Both the position numbers and the translations under genes were made by a program. Of a DNA stretch of 64,000 nt, positions 51,354-60,686 are shown piece by piece. This DNA comes from Paracidovorax avenae ATCC 19860. Its GTDB lineage: Bacteria; Pseudomonadota; Gammaproteobacteria; Burkholderiales; Burkholderiaceae_C. Numbering within the stretch: position 1 is the stretch's first letter; each line of letters starts with the position of its first letter. The notes under the pieces are model-generated. The model was not told where the DNA came from and made no database searches. It saw nothing but the letters and a program-made list of their open reading frames with translations. The stretch covers positions 3,782,001 through 3,846,000 of the forward strand of contig NC_015138.1 in assembly GCF_000176855.2 (NCBI RefSeq). The letters are read 5' to 3'.

Positions 51354-54014
51354 TCAATCGGGCTGCTCCGAAGCCACCGAGCCGTAGCGGACGAGGAAAT
51401 CCTGGGCGGGCATGGGCCGCGCGAACAGGTAGCCCTGGTAGAGGTCGCAGCCGTGCCGGTCCAGGAAATCGCGCTGCTCCTGGGTTTCCACGCCTTCGGC
51501 GATGACCTCGAGGTCAAGGTTGCGGGCCATGCCGATGATGGTCTGCACGATCACGTCGTCCGTGGGCCGCTTGCCCAGGTTGCGCACGAAAGACTGGTCG
51601 ATCTTCAACTGGTGCAGCGGCAGGCGGGTCAGGTAGGCCAGCGACGAGTAGCCCGTGCCGAAGTCGTCCACCGAGAAGCGCACGCCCTTGGTGCGCAACA
51701 GGTGCATCTTGGCGACGGAATCGTCCACGTTGTCGAGCACCAGGGATTCCGTCAGCTCCAGCTCCAGCAGGTGGGGTTTCACGCCCGCATGCTGCAGGGC
51801 CTCGACCACGCTGGTGACGAAGTCCGGATGGCGGAACTGCCGTGCGCTGACGTTTACCGCGATGTGCAGGCCCGCGAGCCGGGGGTCGCCGCTCCAGGCC
51901 GCGAGCTGCGCGCAGGCAGTACGCAGCACCCACTGGCCGATCGGCACGATGAGTTCGCTCTCCTCGGCCACGGCGATGAACTCGCCCGGGGCGATCAGGC
52001 CCCGCTCGGGATGCTTCCAGCGCAGCAGCCCCTCCGCCCCGATCACCTCTCCCGCGCGAGAGAACTGGGGCTGGTAATACAGCACGAACTCCTGCGCGGC
52101 GATGGCGGCCTGCAGGTCGGATTCGAGCCGCGCGCGCTGGCTGATGACGACCTGCATCTGCGGATCGAAGAAGCACAGCGCATTGCCGCGCTGCGCCTTG
52201 ACCTGGTACATGGCGATGTCCGCCTGCTTGAGCAGGTCGGCCGCGGTCTGGCGCTGGTCGCCGAAGATGGCGGCGCCGACGCTGCAGGTGTTCTGGTGCA
52301 TCTGCTGCTGCAGGTGGTAGGGCTGGGCCACGGCATGCAGGATCTTCTCGCCGATGCGCCGCGCGATCGTTGCGGCTTCCTGCCGGTCGTGGGAGAGATC
52401 GCTCATCATCACCACGAACTCGTCGCCGCCCAGGCGCGCCACGGTGTCCGCAGGGCGCGCGCAGACCCGCAGCCGCAGCGCCACCTGCTGCAGCAGCAGG
52501 TCGCCCATCTCGTGGCCCTGCGTGTCGTTGAGGGTCTTGAACTGGTCCAGGTCCAGGAAGAGCAGCGCGCCGAACTGGTGCGACCGCTGCGCGGTGGCCA
52601 GGGCCTGGTGCAGCCGGTCGAGCAGCAGCCGCCGGTTGGGCAACCCGGTGAGCGGATCGTAGAAGGCGAGGTTCTCGATCTCCGCGCTGGCCCGGCGCAT
52701 GTCCGTCACGTCGTGGTAGGTGATCATGAGCCCGCCCTCGGGCGTGGCGCGCTCGGTGATCTGGATGAAATGGCCGTTGGGCAGCATCTGCTCGTGCGTG
52801 CCCCGGGTCTCGCGCTGCAGCAGCAGCCGCTGCTCGACCCACTCGCGGCGCATGGCCTCGTCGGCGTCGGGCAGGTAGTAGCGGGACGTGGCTTCCAGCA
52901 CGGAGCGGAACGGCAGGCCCACTTCCATCATGGCGCGCAGCCACGGAAAGATTTCCTCGTACCGCTGGTTCCACTGCAGGACGCGGTGGCCGGAATCCAG
53001 CAGCACGAAGCCGCTGACCATGGAGCCCAGGGCCTGCTCCAGCGTGGATTTGGAGCGTGCGAGGTCGTTGCGCGCACGGCTGATGCGGCGCAGGTAGGCC
53101 ATGGCGAAACCGCCCGCCGCCAGCGCGGTGGCGATCAGCAGGGCCGCGACCGCGGCGATGGCATTGCGCTCGGAGCGCCAGCTGGCCAGCGCCGATGCCT
53201 CGGGCAGGCTCGCCGTGATCCAGAGGCCCGGGTAGAGGATGGGGCGGGCGACCACCAGGGCGGGCACCCCGGTCAGGCGCGCCGGCTGGTCCCAGGTGCT
53301 GAAGGCCGGGGCGTCGTCGCCCAGCGAAGGCACGCGCGCCCGGCTGCGCGCCTCGCCGCGGCCGGAGGTGCCGATGATCAGCTCGCCCCGGCCGCGCTCC
53401 AGGGTGACCTCCAGCCCTGGGATGTCCGCCCCCTGGGCCAGCACCGCGGCGAGCATGCTCACGGGCACCTGCAGCACCGCCAGCAGGCGCTCCCCGCTCG
53501 GGGAGCGGATGGGCCGCGCCGCATACAGGATGCGCTCGGAACTGGCGAAGCTGACCGTGGGGGCGCTCAGCACCAGGGTGGGCATGCCCTGGGACATCGC
53601 CTCGTCGAAGAAGCCCGCCGGAAGCTCCTGGAGCACGCGCGAGCCCATGGCATCCGACGCGGCCACCACGTTGCGCCGCGGGTCGATCAGCACGACCGAA
53701 CGCACGAGGATGTTCTGCCGGGAGGCGCTTCGCAGCAGCTTGCCGATGAACTCCGGATCGGTGCGGGGCATGCGCTCGCTCCACAGCTCGATCATGTCGT
53801 CGGTACTGGCCAGCAGGACGTCCAGGCCCAGCAGCGCGCGGTTCAGGGCCGCCTCGGCGCCCGCGGCGAAGCGTGCCACCTGCGTATCGCTCTCGGCCAC
53901 GGCCACGTGCCGCGCGTTCACGATCAGCCCCGCGGCAGCCCCCGCGATACCGAGCACGAGCGCCGCGACCGCCGCGGACACGGCCCATTGCAGGCGGACC
54001 GACAGCGACGCCAT
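51354..54014 (-). CDS. membrane sensor GGDEF-EAL protein (c-di-GMP turnover)
   Basis: An 886-residue protein. It has an N-terminal membrane helix (VSAAVAALVLGIAGAAAGLI), a ~270-residue periplasmic sensor region, a second helix near 290, a PAS-like segment (GSMVSGFVLLDSGHRVLQWN), GGDEF (RLGGDEFVVMM, with an RPAD inhibitory-site match five residues before it) and EAL. The EAL signature reads EGL, but other catalytic blocks are present: NVSARQF, ELTESLVLD, DDFGTGYSSLAYL and AEGVET. Both synthase and phosphodiesterase activity are possible. The start overlaps the TRAP binding-protein stop by one base (TGATG), suggesting that the periplasmic protein reports its ligand to this sensor. Confidence 0.9.
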   Translation of the reverse strand: MASLSVRLQWAVSAAVAALVLGIAGAAAGLIVNARHVAVAESDTQVARFAAGAEAALNRALLGLDVLLASTDDMIELWSERMPRTDPEFIGKLLRSASRQNILVRSVVLIDPRRNVVAASDAMGSRVLQELPAGFFDEAMSQGMPTLVLSAPTVSFASSERILYAARPIRSPSGERLLAVLQVPVSMLAAVLAQGADIPGLEVTLERGRGELIIGTSGRGEARSRARVPSLGDDAPAFSTWDQPARLTGVPALVVARPILYPGLWITASLPEASALASWRSERNAIAAVAALLIATALAAGGFAMAYLRRISRARNDLARSKSTLEQALGSMVSGFVLLDSGHRVLQWNQRYEEIFPWLRAMMEVGLPFRSVLEATSRYYLPDADEAMRREWVEQRLLLQRETRGTHEQMLPNGHFIQITERATPEGGLMITYHDVTDMRRASAEIENLAFYDPLTGLPNRRLLLDRLHQALATAQRSHQFGALLFLDLDQFKTLNDTQGHEMGDLLLQQVALRLRVCARPADTVARLGGDEFVVMMSDLSHDRQEAATIARRIGEKILHAVAQPYHLQQQMHQNTCSVGAAIFGDQRQTAADLLKQADIAMYQVKAQRGNALCFFDPQMQVVISQRARLESDLQAAIAAQEFVLYYQPQFSRAGEVIGAEGLLRWKHPERGLIAPGEFIAVAEESELIVPIGQWVLRTACAQLAAWSGDPRLAGLHIAVNVSARQFRHPDFVTSVVEALQHAGVKPHLLELELTESLVLDNVDDSVAKMHLLRTKGVRFSVDDFGTGYSSLAYLTRLPLHQLKIDQSFVRNLGKRPTDDVIVQTIIGMARNLDLEVIAEGVETQEQRDFLDRHGCDLYQGYLFARPMPAQDFLVRYGSVASEQPD

Positions 54015-55198
54015 CAGGGGGTCTCCGGCACGGGAATGCCGCGCGCCCGGCCCACGGTGCGGCGCCAGACGGCAGCGCAGCCATCGCCGCAGCGGCGCAG
54101 CCAGCTGGGCAGCACGGATTCGGAGAGCAGGCGCCGGCGCCGGGCGTCATCCTCTGGCGACAGGGGCACCACGACCATGGAGCCTTTCTCGCCATTGACG
54201 CAGGCGGGTGCGCCGCTGTTGCAGGCCACGCCCTCTTCCGTCTCGGCCTCCGCATCGCGCCAGACGGCATCTTCCAGCCGGGGCAGCTCGCGCAGCAGCA
54301 GCGCCCGCAGCTCGGGGGGCATGGCGGCCCATGCCTCGTCATTGGCGCCGAAGAAGGACAGCCCCCAGGTGATGGGCAGGGTGTGCAGGTAGCGGGTCAT
54401 GCGGTGCAGGCCGAGCGTGTTGCCCGACATCGTCCCGGTGATGGCGCATTCGCTGTCGCCCGCCTGCAGGCTGGGCACGATCTGGCTGAAGCCCGTATAG
54501 ACGGCCACGCCGCCCAGCGAGGCGATGAAGTCCGCCTGCGCCGCGGACGAGACGCGCACGCGCCGTCCCTTGAGGTCCGCCAGCCCCGACAGGGCGCTCT
54601 TGCAGAACAGCACCTGCGCGGGATACACGTACACCGCCAGCATCTCGAAATGGTGGTGCCTGCGCAGTTCGTCCTGCAGGTACGGCCGGAAGGCCTGCAC
54701 GGACGCCCGCAGGTCCGCCAGGGTGGGATTGAGCGCCGGGAGGTCGGCCGCGGTGTACTGCGGATACTGGGCGGTGAGCGAGCTCATCAACACCGTGCCC
54801 AGCGGCACCACACCCAGTTCGATCAGGCGCAGCATCTCGATGCCGGGCACGCCCGCGCGGTCGAAGGGGACGATGGAGGCGGTGAAGCGCCCGCCGCTCA
54901 GGCGCGGAAGGTCCCTGGTCCAGAACGGCGCCTCGCGCCGGGAATACTGCGACAGGGCCCCGAGGTTGCCGACGATGCGCAGCCGGTAGGGCGCCGCCCC
55001 GCCCGGCGCGGAGGCCGACGGCGCCGGCGGGGACGCTGGCAGGGCCGGCTCGGCGGGTGCGGCGCCCGCCGGCACTGCGGCCAGAGCGAGCGCGCAGGCC
55101 AGCGCCGCCCGCCGCACGGACGCGGCAGCAGGCAAGGCACGGATCAGGTGGCAACGGACGAATCTGCCGGTGCAGGGCGCGCGAAGGTTCGCTGCCAA
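54014..55198 (-). CDS. solitary TRAP-type (DctP) periplasmic binding protein
   Basis: A protein of ~394 residues with an Ala-rich signal peptide (RRAALACALALAAVPAGAAP) and a DctP-fold body: APFWTRDLPRLSGGRFTASI, ELGVVPLGTVLMSSL, KSALSGLADLKGRRVRVSSA. No DctQ or DctM transporter genes are nearby, so transport is unlikely; one-base overlap with the GGDEF-EAL gene suggests a sensing role. The start is uncertain. TTG at 55198 has GGGAGGA seven bases upstream, but ATG at 55234, GTG at 55273 and GTG at 55117 are in frame. Two Cys in the C-terminal part (VACNSGAPACVNG) may form a disulfide. Confidence 0.82.
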   Translation of the reverse strand: MAANLRAPCTGRFVRCHLIRALPAAASVRRAALACALALAAVPAGAAPAEPALPASPPAPSASAPGGAAPYRLRIVGNLGALSQYSRREAPFWTRDLPRLSGGRFTASIVPFDRAGVPGIEMLRLIELGVVPLGTVLMSSLTAQYPQYTAADLPALNPTLADLRASVQAFRPYLQDELRRHHHFEMLAVYVYPAQVLFCKSALSGLADLKGRRVRVSSAAQADFIASLGGVAVYTGFSQIVPSLQAGDSECAITGTMSGNTLGLHRMTRYLHTLPITWGLSFFGANDEAWAAMPPELRALLLRELPRLEDAVWRDAEAETEEGVACNSGAPACVNGEKGSMVVVPLSPEDDARRRRLLSESVLPSWLRRCGDGCAAVWRRTVGRARGIPVPETP

Positions 55199-55296
55199 AT
55201 AGGTGTCCTCCCAGTAGCACCGGTTTTTTACCATTTTGGATGCCTTTGACAAATGGCGGGAAATGCTCTCCACCCCTCCTCAGAGAGCACGCGGCG

Positions 55297-56067
55297 TCAT
55301 AGATTCCACCTGGCAGGATGGTGGGCGACGAATTCTCCCGTTTCCTGGTCGAAATCCCAGCGGGTCAGCTGCCGGCCCTCAGGGCCGGTCTCCAAAGTCA
55401 GCAGGCTGTTGGGTGCCTGCGCCCGCAGCCGCACCGACACGGCCGTTCCGGCCTGCGCGGCCCGCAGCCCCGGCAGTGCCTCGACCAGGCCGGGCTCGTG
55501 GGCGTGCCCGGACAGCAGCAGTTCGGCACCCGCGGCCCGCCAGCGCGCCAGCGCCTCGGCCGCGCGGTGCGGGCGGTGGTCGGCATCGCCCGGATGCCGA
55601 GCCACCAGGGGATGGTGCGTGGCGAGGATGCGCCAGCGGCCGGGCGGCGCGGCCGCCAGCCTCTGTGCCGCCCTGTCGATCTGCTCCGGCGAGAGGCTTC
55701 CCCGGCGGTGGCGCCAGGCCCGCGTGGTATCGACCCCCACCACGAAGAACCCGCCGGCATCGCACACGGGCTCCCGGTCGTCCCCCCACCAGCGGGCATA
55801 GCGCCGGTAGGCCCCACCGAGCCGCTCCCACCAGGCGAACAGGGGCAGGTCGTGGTTGCCGGGCATGACCAGCGTGTGGCGGACAGGCAACGCGGAGATG
55901 AATGCATGGGCGGCCTCGAACTGCGGGACCGTCGCGCGCTGGGTGAGATCGCCCGACACCACCACCACGGATACAGGCAGTGCGCGCGCGAGCGCCTGCA
56001 CCGCCGCGCAGGCACGCGGATCGTGGGCGCCGAAGTGCAGATCGGACAGGTGCATCAATACGCTCAT
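55297..56067 (-). CDS. calcineurin-like metallophosphoesterase
   Basis: A 256-residue dimetal phosphoesterase. Motifs in order: LMHLSDLHFG, VSGDLTQRA, MPGNHDLPLF, ILATHHPLVARH, LLLSGHAHEPG. It has no signal peptide. It follows the diacylglycerol-kinase-like gene by 25 bp in the same direction, suggesting a shared role in lipid or phosphate metabolism (compare LpxH-type hydrolases, though this is shorter in the cap region). The upstream open frame is antisense to other coding and has no start. The substrate is unknown. Confidence 0.87.
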   Translation of the reverse strand: MSVLMHLSDLHFGAHDPRACAAVQALARALPVSVVVVSGDLTQRATVPQFEAAHAFISALPVRHTLVMPGNHDLPLFAWWERLGGAYRRYARWWGDDREPVCDAGGFFVVGVDTTRAWRHRRGSLSPEQIDRAAQRLAAAPPGRWRILATHHPLVARHPGDADHRPHRAAEALARWRAAGAELLLSGHAHEPGLVEALPGLRAAQAGTAVSVRLRAQAPNSLLTLETGPEGRQLTRWDFDQETGEFVAHHPARWNL

Positions 56068-56092
56068 GGCCGCCTGCCCGGGTTCCGGTGCC

Positions 56093-57232
56093 TCAGGCCG
56101 CCGCCGCGGCCATGCCCGGCACCACGCCCGGCAAAGGGCTTGGCGCCGGTGCGTCGTTGCCGGCGTCGGCTGGCTCCGCCACCGGTTCAGGATCGGTGGT
56201 GACGGCGGCGCGCCCGCCCGCGCCCTCTGCCTCTTCATCCTTGGCGGTCGCCGTGGGCGCCACGAGCCACAGCGGCCGGTCTTCCACGCGGAAGCGCAGC
56301 GGCGGCGACATCCAGGCCCGCTCCCCGTCGAACGCCACCTTGACCTGGGCGGGGCGCCAGCTGGCCGGCTCCACCACCATCTCGGAACAGGCCAGGCTGA
56401 TGACGGCATCGTCGCGGTCCAGGTGGCCGATGGCGGCATGCCACACCGTGCGGGCCGTGGCCCACCGGCCCTGCGGCTTGAGCAGCAGCACCGCGAGGTG
56501 GTCCCCCTCGGCGACGTCGCGCGCCTGGGGAATGCCCAGCCGCTCCAGTTGCAGCGGGTTGTTGCCCACGAACAGCGTGGAGGCGAAGAACTCTTCCTGC
56601 ACCAGGGTGTCCGCGCCGCGGTGGGCACGCAGCGATACCCGCCAGCGCCGCGCCGAAGACGGCCGCAGGAAGCTCCACACGGCCGAGACGATCGCCACCC
56701 AGCGGGAGCGGCCGAAGCGCCGCGACGCCATTTCCCGCTGCTCGAGCAGGCGCGGATACAGGCCGACCGCGGCGTTCACGAGGAACATGCTGTCGTTCAC
56801 ATAGCCCACGCGCACCGGCCGCTCGTCGCCGTCGTGCAGCGCCTGCAGGATGTCTTGCGCCGCCTGGGCCAGATCCAGCGACAGGCTCTGCTCGCGTGCG
56901 AAGTAATTGAAGGTGCCCGCGGGAATGACGCCCATGCGGACGCCATGCCGCCACGCCGCCGCGGCCACGGCATTGATGGTGCCGTCGCCGCCGCAGGCCA
57001 CGACGATGCCGCCCGAGGCCAGGGCGGCCCGCGCCGCCTCGTCCGCCGCCTGCACGATGCCGGCCCGCACCGCGGGCACGTGCCACTGCACCGCATGGCG
57101 GCGCAGCGGCTCCAGGGATTCCAGCCGGCCCCGCAACTGGCCATGGTCCGCGCCCGGCCGGTGCGGTACCACCAGATGCACGGGGCCGGGCCCGGACACG
57201 GCGGAAGAGGAGGTCGGGACGGAAGGTGGCAT
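56093..57232 (-). CDS. diacylglycerol kinase-family lipid kinase (YegS/BmrU-like)
   Basis: A 379-residue protein with the catalytic block VACGGDGTINAVAAAA and the following GVIPAGTFNYFARE, both diagnostic of the LCB5/YegS superfamily. A beta-sandwich C-terminal domain ends near PLWLVAPTATA, followed by an acidic/Ala-rich tail of ~45 residues not needed for the fold. It phosphorylates a lipid alcohol. Together with the phosphoesterase downstream and the PAP2 phosphatase across the divergent gap, it suggests phospholipid or lipid-A precursor recycling. Confidence 0.88.
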   Translation of the reverse strand: MPPSVPTSSSAVSGPGPVHLVVPHRPGADHGQLRGRLESLEPLRRHAVQWHVPAVRAGIVQAADEAARAALASGGIVVACGGDGTINAVAAAAWRHGVRMGVIPAGTFNYFAREQSLSLDLAQAAQDILQALHDGDERPVRVGYVNDSMFLVNAAVGLYPRLLEQREMASRRFGRSRWVAIVSAVWSFLRPSSARRWRVSLRAHRGADTLVQEEFFASTLFVGNNPLQLERLGIPQARDVAEGDHLAVLLLKPQGRWATARTVWHAAIGHLDRDDAVISLACSEMVVEPASWRPAQVKVAFDGERAWMSPPLRFRVEDRPLWLVAPTATAKDEEAEGAGGRAAVTTDPEPVAEPADAGNDAPAPSPLPGVVPGMAAAAA

Positions 57233-57637
57233 GGTGCTGTGGACGGGAAGGCGCAGCACGAGGCCGCGGGACAGGAAAGGTGCTCCGGCCGGACGGCCCC
57301 GGCACCCGACCCGATTGTCCGGGCCGCGTGCCGCCTGCCCGCATCGGATGCCAGAGGCAGCGGCTGTCGGCGCCGGCCGACAGAGGGTATCTCCGCCTTC
57401 CGGGAATCTCCAGCGCGGCGGCAGGTCATGGCCGCGCGCGCGGCCCCGGGCATGTCACCATCGGTGGCTCCGATGCAACGCCACAGGCTTTTTTTTCCGA
57501 CCGATGCACCAGCCCTCCGCACACCGCCCCACGCTCCGCGCGGCCCTCCTGGCGCCCGCCCCACAGCGCTCCCACGCACACCAGGCCGCCACCGGCCGCC
57601 TTCACCATCCGGGCTGTTGTACCGAAGGAGGCCGGCC
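57233..57637. other. divergent intergenic region (lipid kinase / PAP2)
   Basis: In these 405 bases I see no convincing gene. A short inverted repeat CATCGG/CCGATG around 57459-57475 is followed some bases later by an eight-T run near 57489-57496. This is too loose for a standard terminator. Both flanking promoters must lie here. Confidence 0.5.
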
Positions 57638-58474
57638 ATGAGCGCCCCGCAGGCCTGGGCCGCCTGGGCGGGAGCGCATCCGCTGGCCTTCTGGGGCGCG
57701 GGCCTGTCGTTCGTACTGGTGGCCACGCTGCTGGCACGGGGTGCCGCGCTGGCGGCCGCGCCGCACTGCGCGCCCTGGGCCGGGCGCTGGTCGGCGCCTC
57801 CGCACGCCATGGCCCGTCTCTGGGCGGCGCTGGCCGCCTCCGCGCTGATGGTCTGGGGCTGCGCCGAGTTGCTGGGGTTCCTGGCAAGCGAGTGGTCTGT
57901 CCCCACCGCCTGGGCGGCACGGATGGACGAGACACTGGCCGGGACCCTGCGCGCACGGGCGGGCCTGCCCACCCTCACCCTGTTCGCACGCCTGACGCAT
58001 GCGGGCGACACCCAGGTGCTGGCCGCCCTGGCCGCACTGGTGGGCATCGCGCTCTGGTGGCGCCGCCACCGCCTGCTGGCGGCCTGCTGGGCCGCGGCCC
58101 TGGCGGGCAATGGCCTGCTCACCCGCGGGTTCAAGCACGCTTTCGAACGGGTGCGGCCGGAGCACACGCACGGCGTCTCGGCGGCCGAAGGCTACAGCTT
58201 CCCGAGCGGGCACAGCAGCAGTTCGATGGTGGCCTACGGCATGCTGGCCTATCTGGCGGTACGCCTGCTGCCGGCGCGCTGGCACCTCCCCGCCCTGCTC
58301 GCCGCCGCCGCGGTGGTGTTCACGGTCGGCTGGAGCCGGGTGGTGCTGCAGGTGCATTACGCGAGCGACGTGCTCGCAGGCTGGATCACCGGAGGCACGT
58401 GGCTGGCCTGCTGCGTGCTGGTGGCGAACGGCGCGGGCCACTGGCACCGCAGCCGCAGCGCCCCGGCAGCCTGA
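57638..58474 (+). CDS. PAP2-family phosphatase
   Basis: A 278-residue membrane protein. The three acid-phosphatase motifs are present: KHAFERVRP, PSGHSSSS and SRVVLQVHYASD. Hydrophobic segments before and between them give about six membrane spans. AAGGAGG seven bases before the ATG fixes the start. PAP2 enzymes dephosphorylate lipid phosphates such as undecaprenyl diphosphate, phosphatidic acid or phosphatidylglycerol phosphate at the outer face of the inner membrane. It is divergent from the lipid kinase gene. Confidence 0.92.
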   Translation: MSAPQAWAAWAGAHPLAFWGAGLSFVLVATLLARGAALAAAPHCAPWAGRWSAPPHAMARLWAALAASALMVWGCAELLGFLASEWSVPTAWAARMDETLAGTLRARAGLPTLTLFARLTHAGDTQVLAALAALVGIALWWRRHRLLAACWAAALAGNGLLTRGFKHAFERVRPEHTHGVSAAEGYSFPSGHSSSSMVAYGMLAYLAVRLLPARWHLPALLAAAAVVFTVGWSRVVLQVHYASDVLAGWITGGTWLACCVLVANGAGHWHRSRSAPAA

Positions 58475-58475
58475 A

Positions 58476-59726
58476 TCAGTGCGCGGGCGGCCCGGACGCG
58501 CGGCGCTCCGCGGCCAGCGATGCAGCGAACACGACCAGGCCGGCGACGGCGAGCAGGGCACCCACCCAGCCGGTGGATGTCCACCCCAGGCCTGCCGTGA
58601 TGGCCACGCCGCCGAGCCAGGCACCGAGCGCGTTCGCGCAGTTGAAGGCCGAATGGTTGAGTGCGGCGGCGAGGGTCTGCGCATCGCCGGCCACGTCCAT
58701 CAGCCGGATCTGCAGCGCCGGCCCGATGGCGACGATGGTGCCGATGAGGAAGGTCGCCAGCGCCGCGGTCACCACATGCTGGGCTGCGAACACGAAGGCC
58801 CCCAGCACCACCAGCGACCAGACCAGCAGCCCGCCGATGGTGCGCATCAGGGCACGGTCCGCCAGCCGGGCGCCCACGAGGTTGCCGGCCACCATGCCCG
58901 CGCCGAAAAGCGCCAGCACGAAGGGCACGCCGCCGACGGGCAGGCCCGCCACTTCGGTGAGCGTGGGCTTGATATAGCTGAAGACCGCGAACATGCCCCC
59001 GAAACCGATCGCGCCGATGCCCAGGGTCAGCCAGACCTGCTTGCGCCGCAGCGCGCCGAGCTCGCGCCAGGGGCTCGCGGCCGCGTCGGGCGGCATGTAG
59101 GGCACGCCCCGGCGCACCATCGCCATCGCCAGCACCGCGATCATCCCGACGAACACGAAGGCCGCACGCCAGCCGAAATGCTGGCCCAGCGCGGCCGCGA
59201 TGGGTACGCCCGCGAGCGTGGCCCCCGTCAGGCCCAGCATCACGAGGCCCACCGCGCTCGCGCGCCGGCCCGGCGGTGCGAGCGATGCGGCCACCAGCGC
59301 GGCCACCCCGAAATAGGTGCCGTGCGGCAGGCCGGTGACGAAGCGCAGCAGGTTCAGCGACAGGTAGCCCGGTGCCATCGCGGAGGCGAAATTGCCCAGC
59401 GCGTAGACGGCCATCAGCGCGATGAGCAGTGCGCGCCGGCCCCAGCGCGCCGCGAGCACGGCCAGCACGGGTGCGCCGATCACCACGCCCAGGGCATAGG
59501 CACTGATGACATGCCCGGCCTGCGGGATGGTCACGCCGATGTCCCGCGCCACTTCGGGCAGCAGGCCCATGATGACGAATTCGCCCGTGCCGATGGAAAA
59601 GCCGCCCAGGCCCAGCGCCAGCACGGCGCGCAGCAGGGTGCGGTCGTCGCGCGGGCGCGGAGCGGCCGTGGAAAAGGCGGCCGCCGGGGCATCGGCGGCG
59701 TCGCGGGGAAGGGAAGGCGTGGTCAT
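58476..59726 (-). CDS. MFS transporter (AraJ/NepI-like exporter)
   Basis: A 416-residue carrier with twelve predicted helices. LGLGGFSIGTGEFVIMGLLP is the first-helix signature of the AraJ/YdhP drug:H+ antiporter group, and LAARWGRRALLIALM is the loop 2-3 motif. VGLVMLGLTGATLAGVPIAA carries the antiporter motif C region. A 30-residue Ala/Pro-rich leader precedes helix 1. The export substrate (sugar, purine or drug) is unknown. It converges on the PAP2 gene with 1 bp between stops. Confidence 0.92.
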   Translation of the reverse strand: MTTPSLPRDAADAPAAAFSTAAPRPRDDRTLLRAVLALGLGGFSIGTGEFVIMGLLPEVARDIGVTIPQAGHVISAYALGVVIGAPVLAVLAARWGRRALLIALMAVYALGNFASAMAPGYLSLNLLRFVTGLPHGTYFGVAALVAASLAPPGRRASAVGLVMLGLTGATLAGVPIAAALGQHFGWRAAFVFVGMIAVLAMAMVRRGVPYMPPDAAASPWRELGALRRKQVWLTLGIGAIGFGGMFAVFSYIKPTLTEVAGLPVGGVPFVLALFGAGMVAGNLVGARLADRALMRTIGGLLVWSLVVLGAFVFAAQHVVTAALATFLIGTIVAIGPALQIRLMDVAGDAQTLAAALNHSAFNCANALGAWLGGVAITAGLGWTSTGWVGALLAVAGLVVFAASLAAERRASGPPAH

Positions 59727-59939
59727 GGAAAGGCGGCGTGGGGCGCCGGCCAGGAAGGCCGGCCGGGCGCACAGGGAAATCTTCAGGGTTAACCCGCAGG
59801 GCCGGTGGAACATATCACGCCCTGCCGCAGCCTGCAGCCGGCGGGGTTTGCGGCCATGCCGTATGCTGGCCGGCACGCGGCACCCGCTGCACCGGCAGGG
59901 CCGTCCCCCCCTTCCTCCTCCCATCTCCGGAAGCTGCCC

Positions 59940-60653
59940 ATGAACGACGCCTTTCCCGACGTGCGCCTGCTGGTCTTCGACATCTTCGGCACCGTGGTGG
60001 ACTGGCACGGCAGCATCGTGCGCGAGATGCAGGCGCTGCACCCGCAGGTGGACGCCGACGCCTTCGCCCTGGCCTGGCGCGAGGGCTACCAGCCCGCCAT
60101 GCAGTGAGTGCGCAGCGGCGAACTCGGCTGGACGCGCATCGACGAGCTGCACCGGATGATCCTCGACGGCCTGCTGCCCCGTTTCGGCCTGGAGCACCTG
60201 CCCGAGCCAGAGCGCAGGCACCTGAACCGCGCGTGGCACCGGCTCGCGCCCTGGCCCGACAGCGTGGCAGGCCTGCAGCGGCTCAAGCGCCGCCGCACCA
60301 TCGCCACGCTCTCCAACGGCAACATCGGCCTGCTCACCGACATGGCCAAGCGGGCCGGCCTGCCCTGGGACTGCATCCTGAGCGCCGAGGTGTTCCGCGC
60401 CTACAAGCCCGATCCGGCGGTGTACCTGGGCGCCGCCCGCGTCTTCGACCTGGAGCCCGCGCAGGTCATGATGGTGGCCGCGCACCACGAGGACCTGGAG
60501 GCCGCGCGCGCCTGCGGCCTGCGGACTGCGTATGTGGAAAGGCCGCACGAATTCGGAGCAGCCCGCGCGAAGGACGTCTCGCCCCGGCCCGGCAACGACC
60601 TGCACTGCACCGACCTGGGCGCGCTCGCGGACGTGCTCGCGGGCTCGGACTGA
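59940..60653 (+). pseudogene. haloacid dehalogenase type II gene interrupted by an in-frame TGA
   Basis: The frame encodes a ~237-residue HAD-fold protein with LLVFDIFGTVVDWHGS (catalytic Asp), TIATLSNGN, FRAYKPDPAVYLGAA and VAAHHEDLEAARACG. After 55 codons (ending YQPAMQ) a TGA at 60105-60107 stops translation; the same frame continues with VRSGELGWTRIDELHRM. In relatives this position is normally Arg, so a CGA to TGA change is likely. A GTG codon follows the stop immediately, so re-initiation could still make the larger part, but that part lacks the nucleophile Asp. A sequencing error is the other explanation. Confidence 0.85.
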
Positions 60654-60686
60654 AAGCGCCGTGCGCCGGCCGCTTCAGCGGCAGCT

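Noticed and set aside
57233..57637. Possible small RNA with terminator near the eight-T run
   Set aside because: The hairpin is short and separated from the T-run by more than ten bases; no promoter pattern could be supported.
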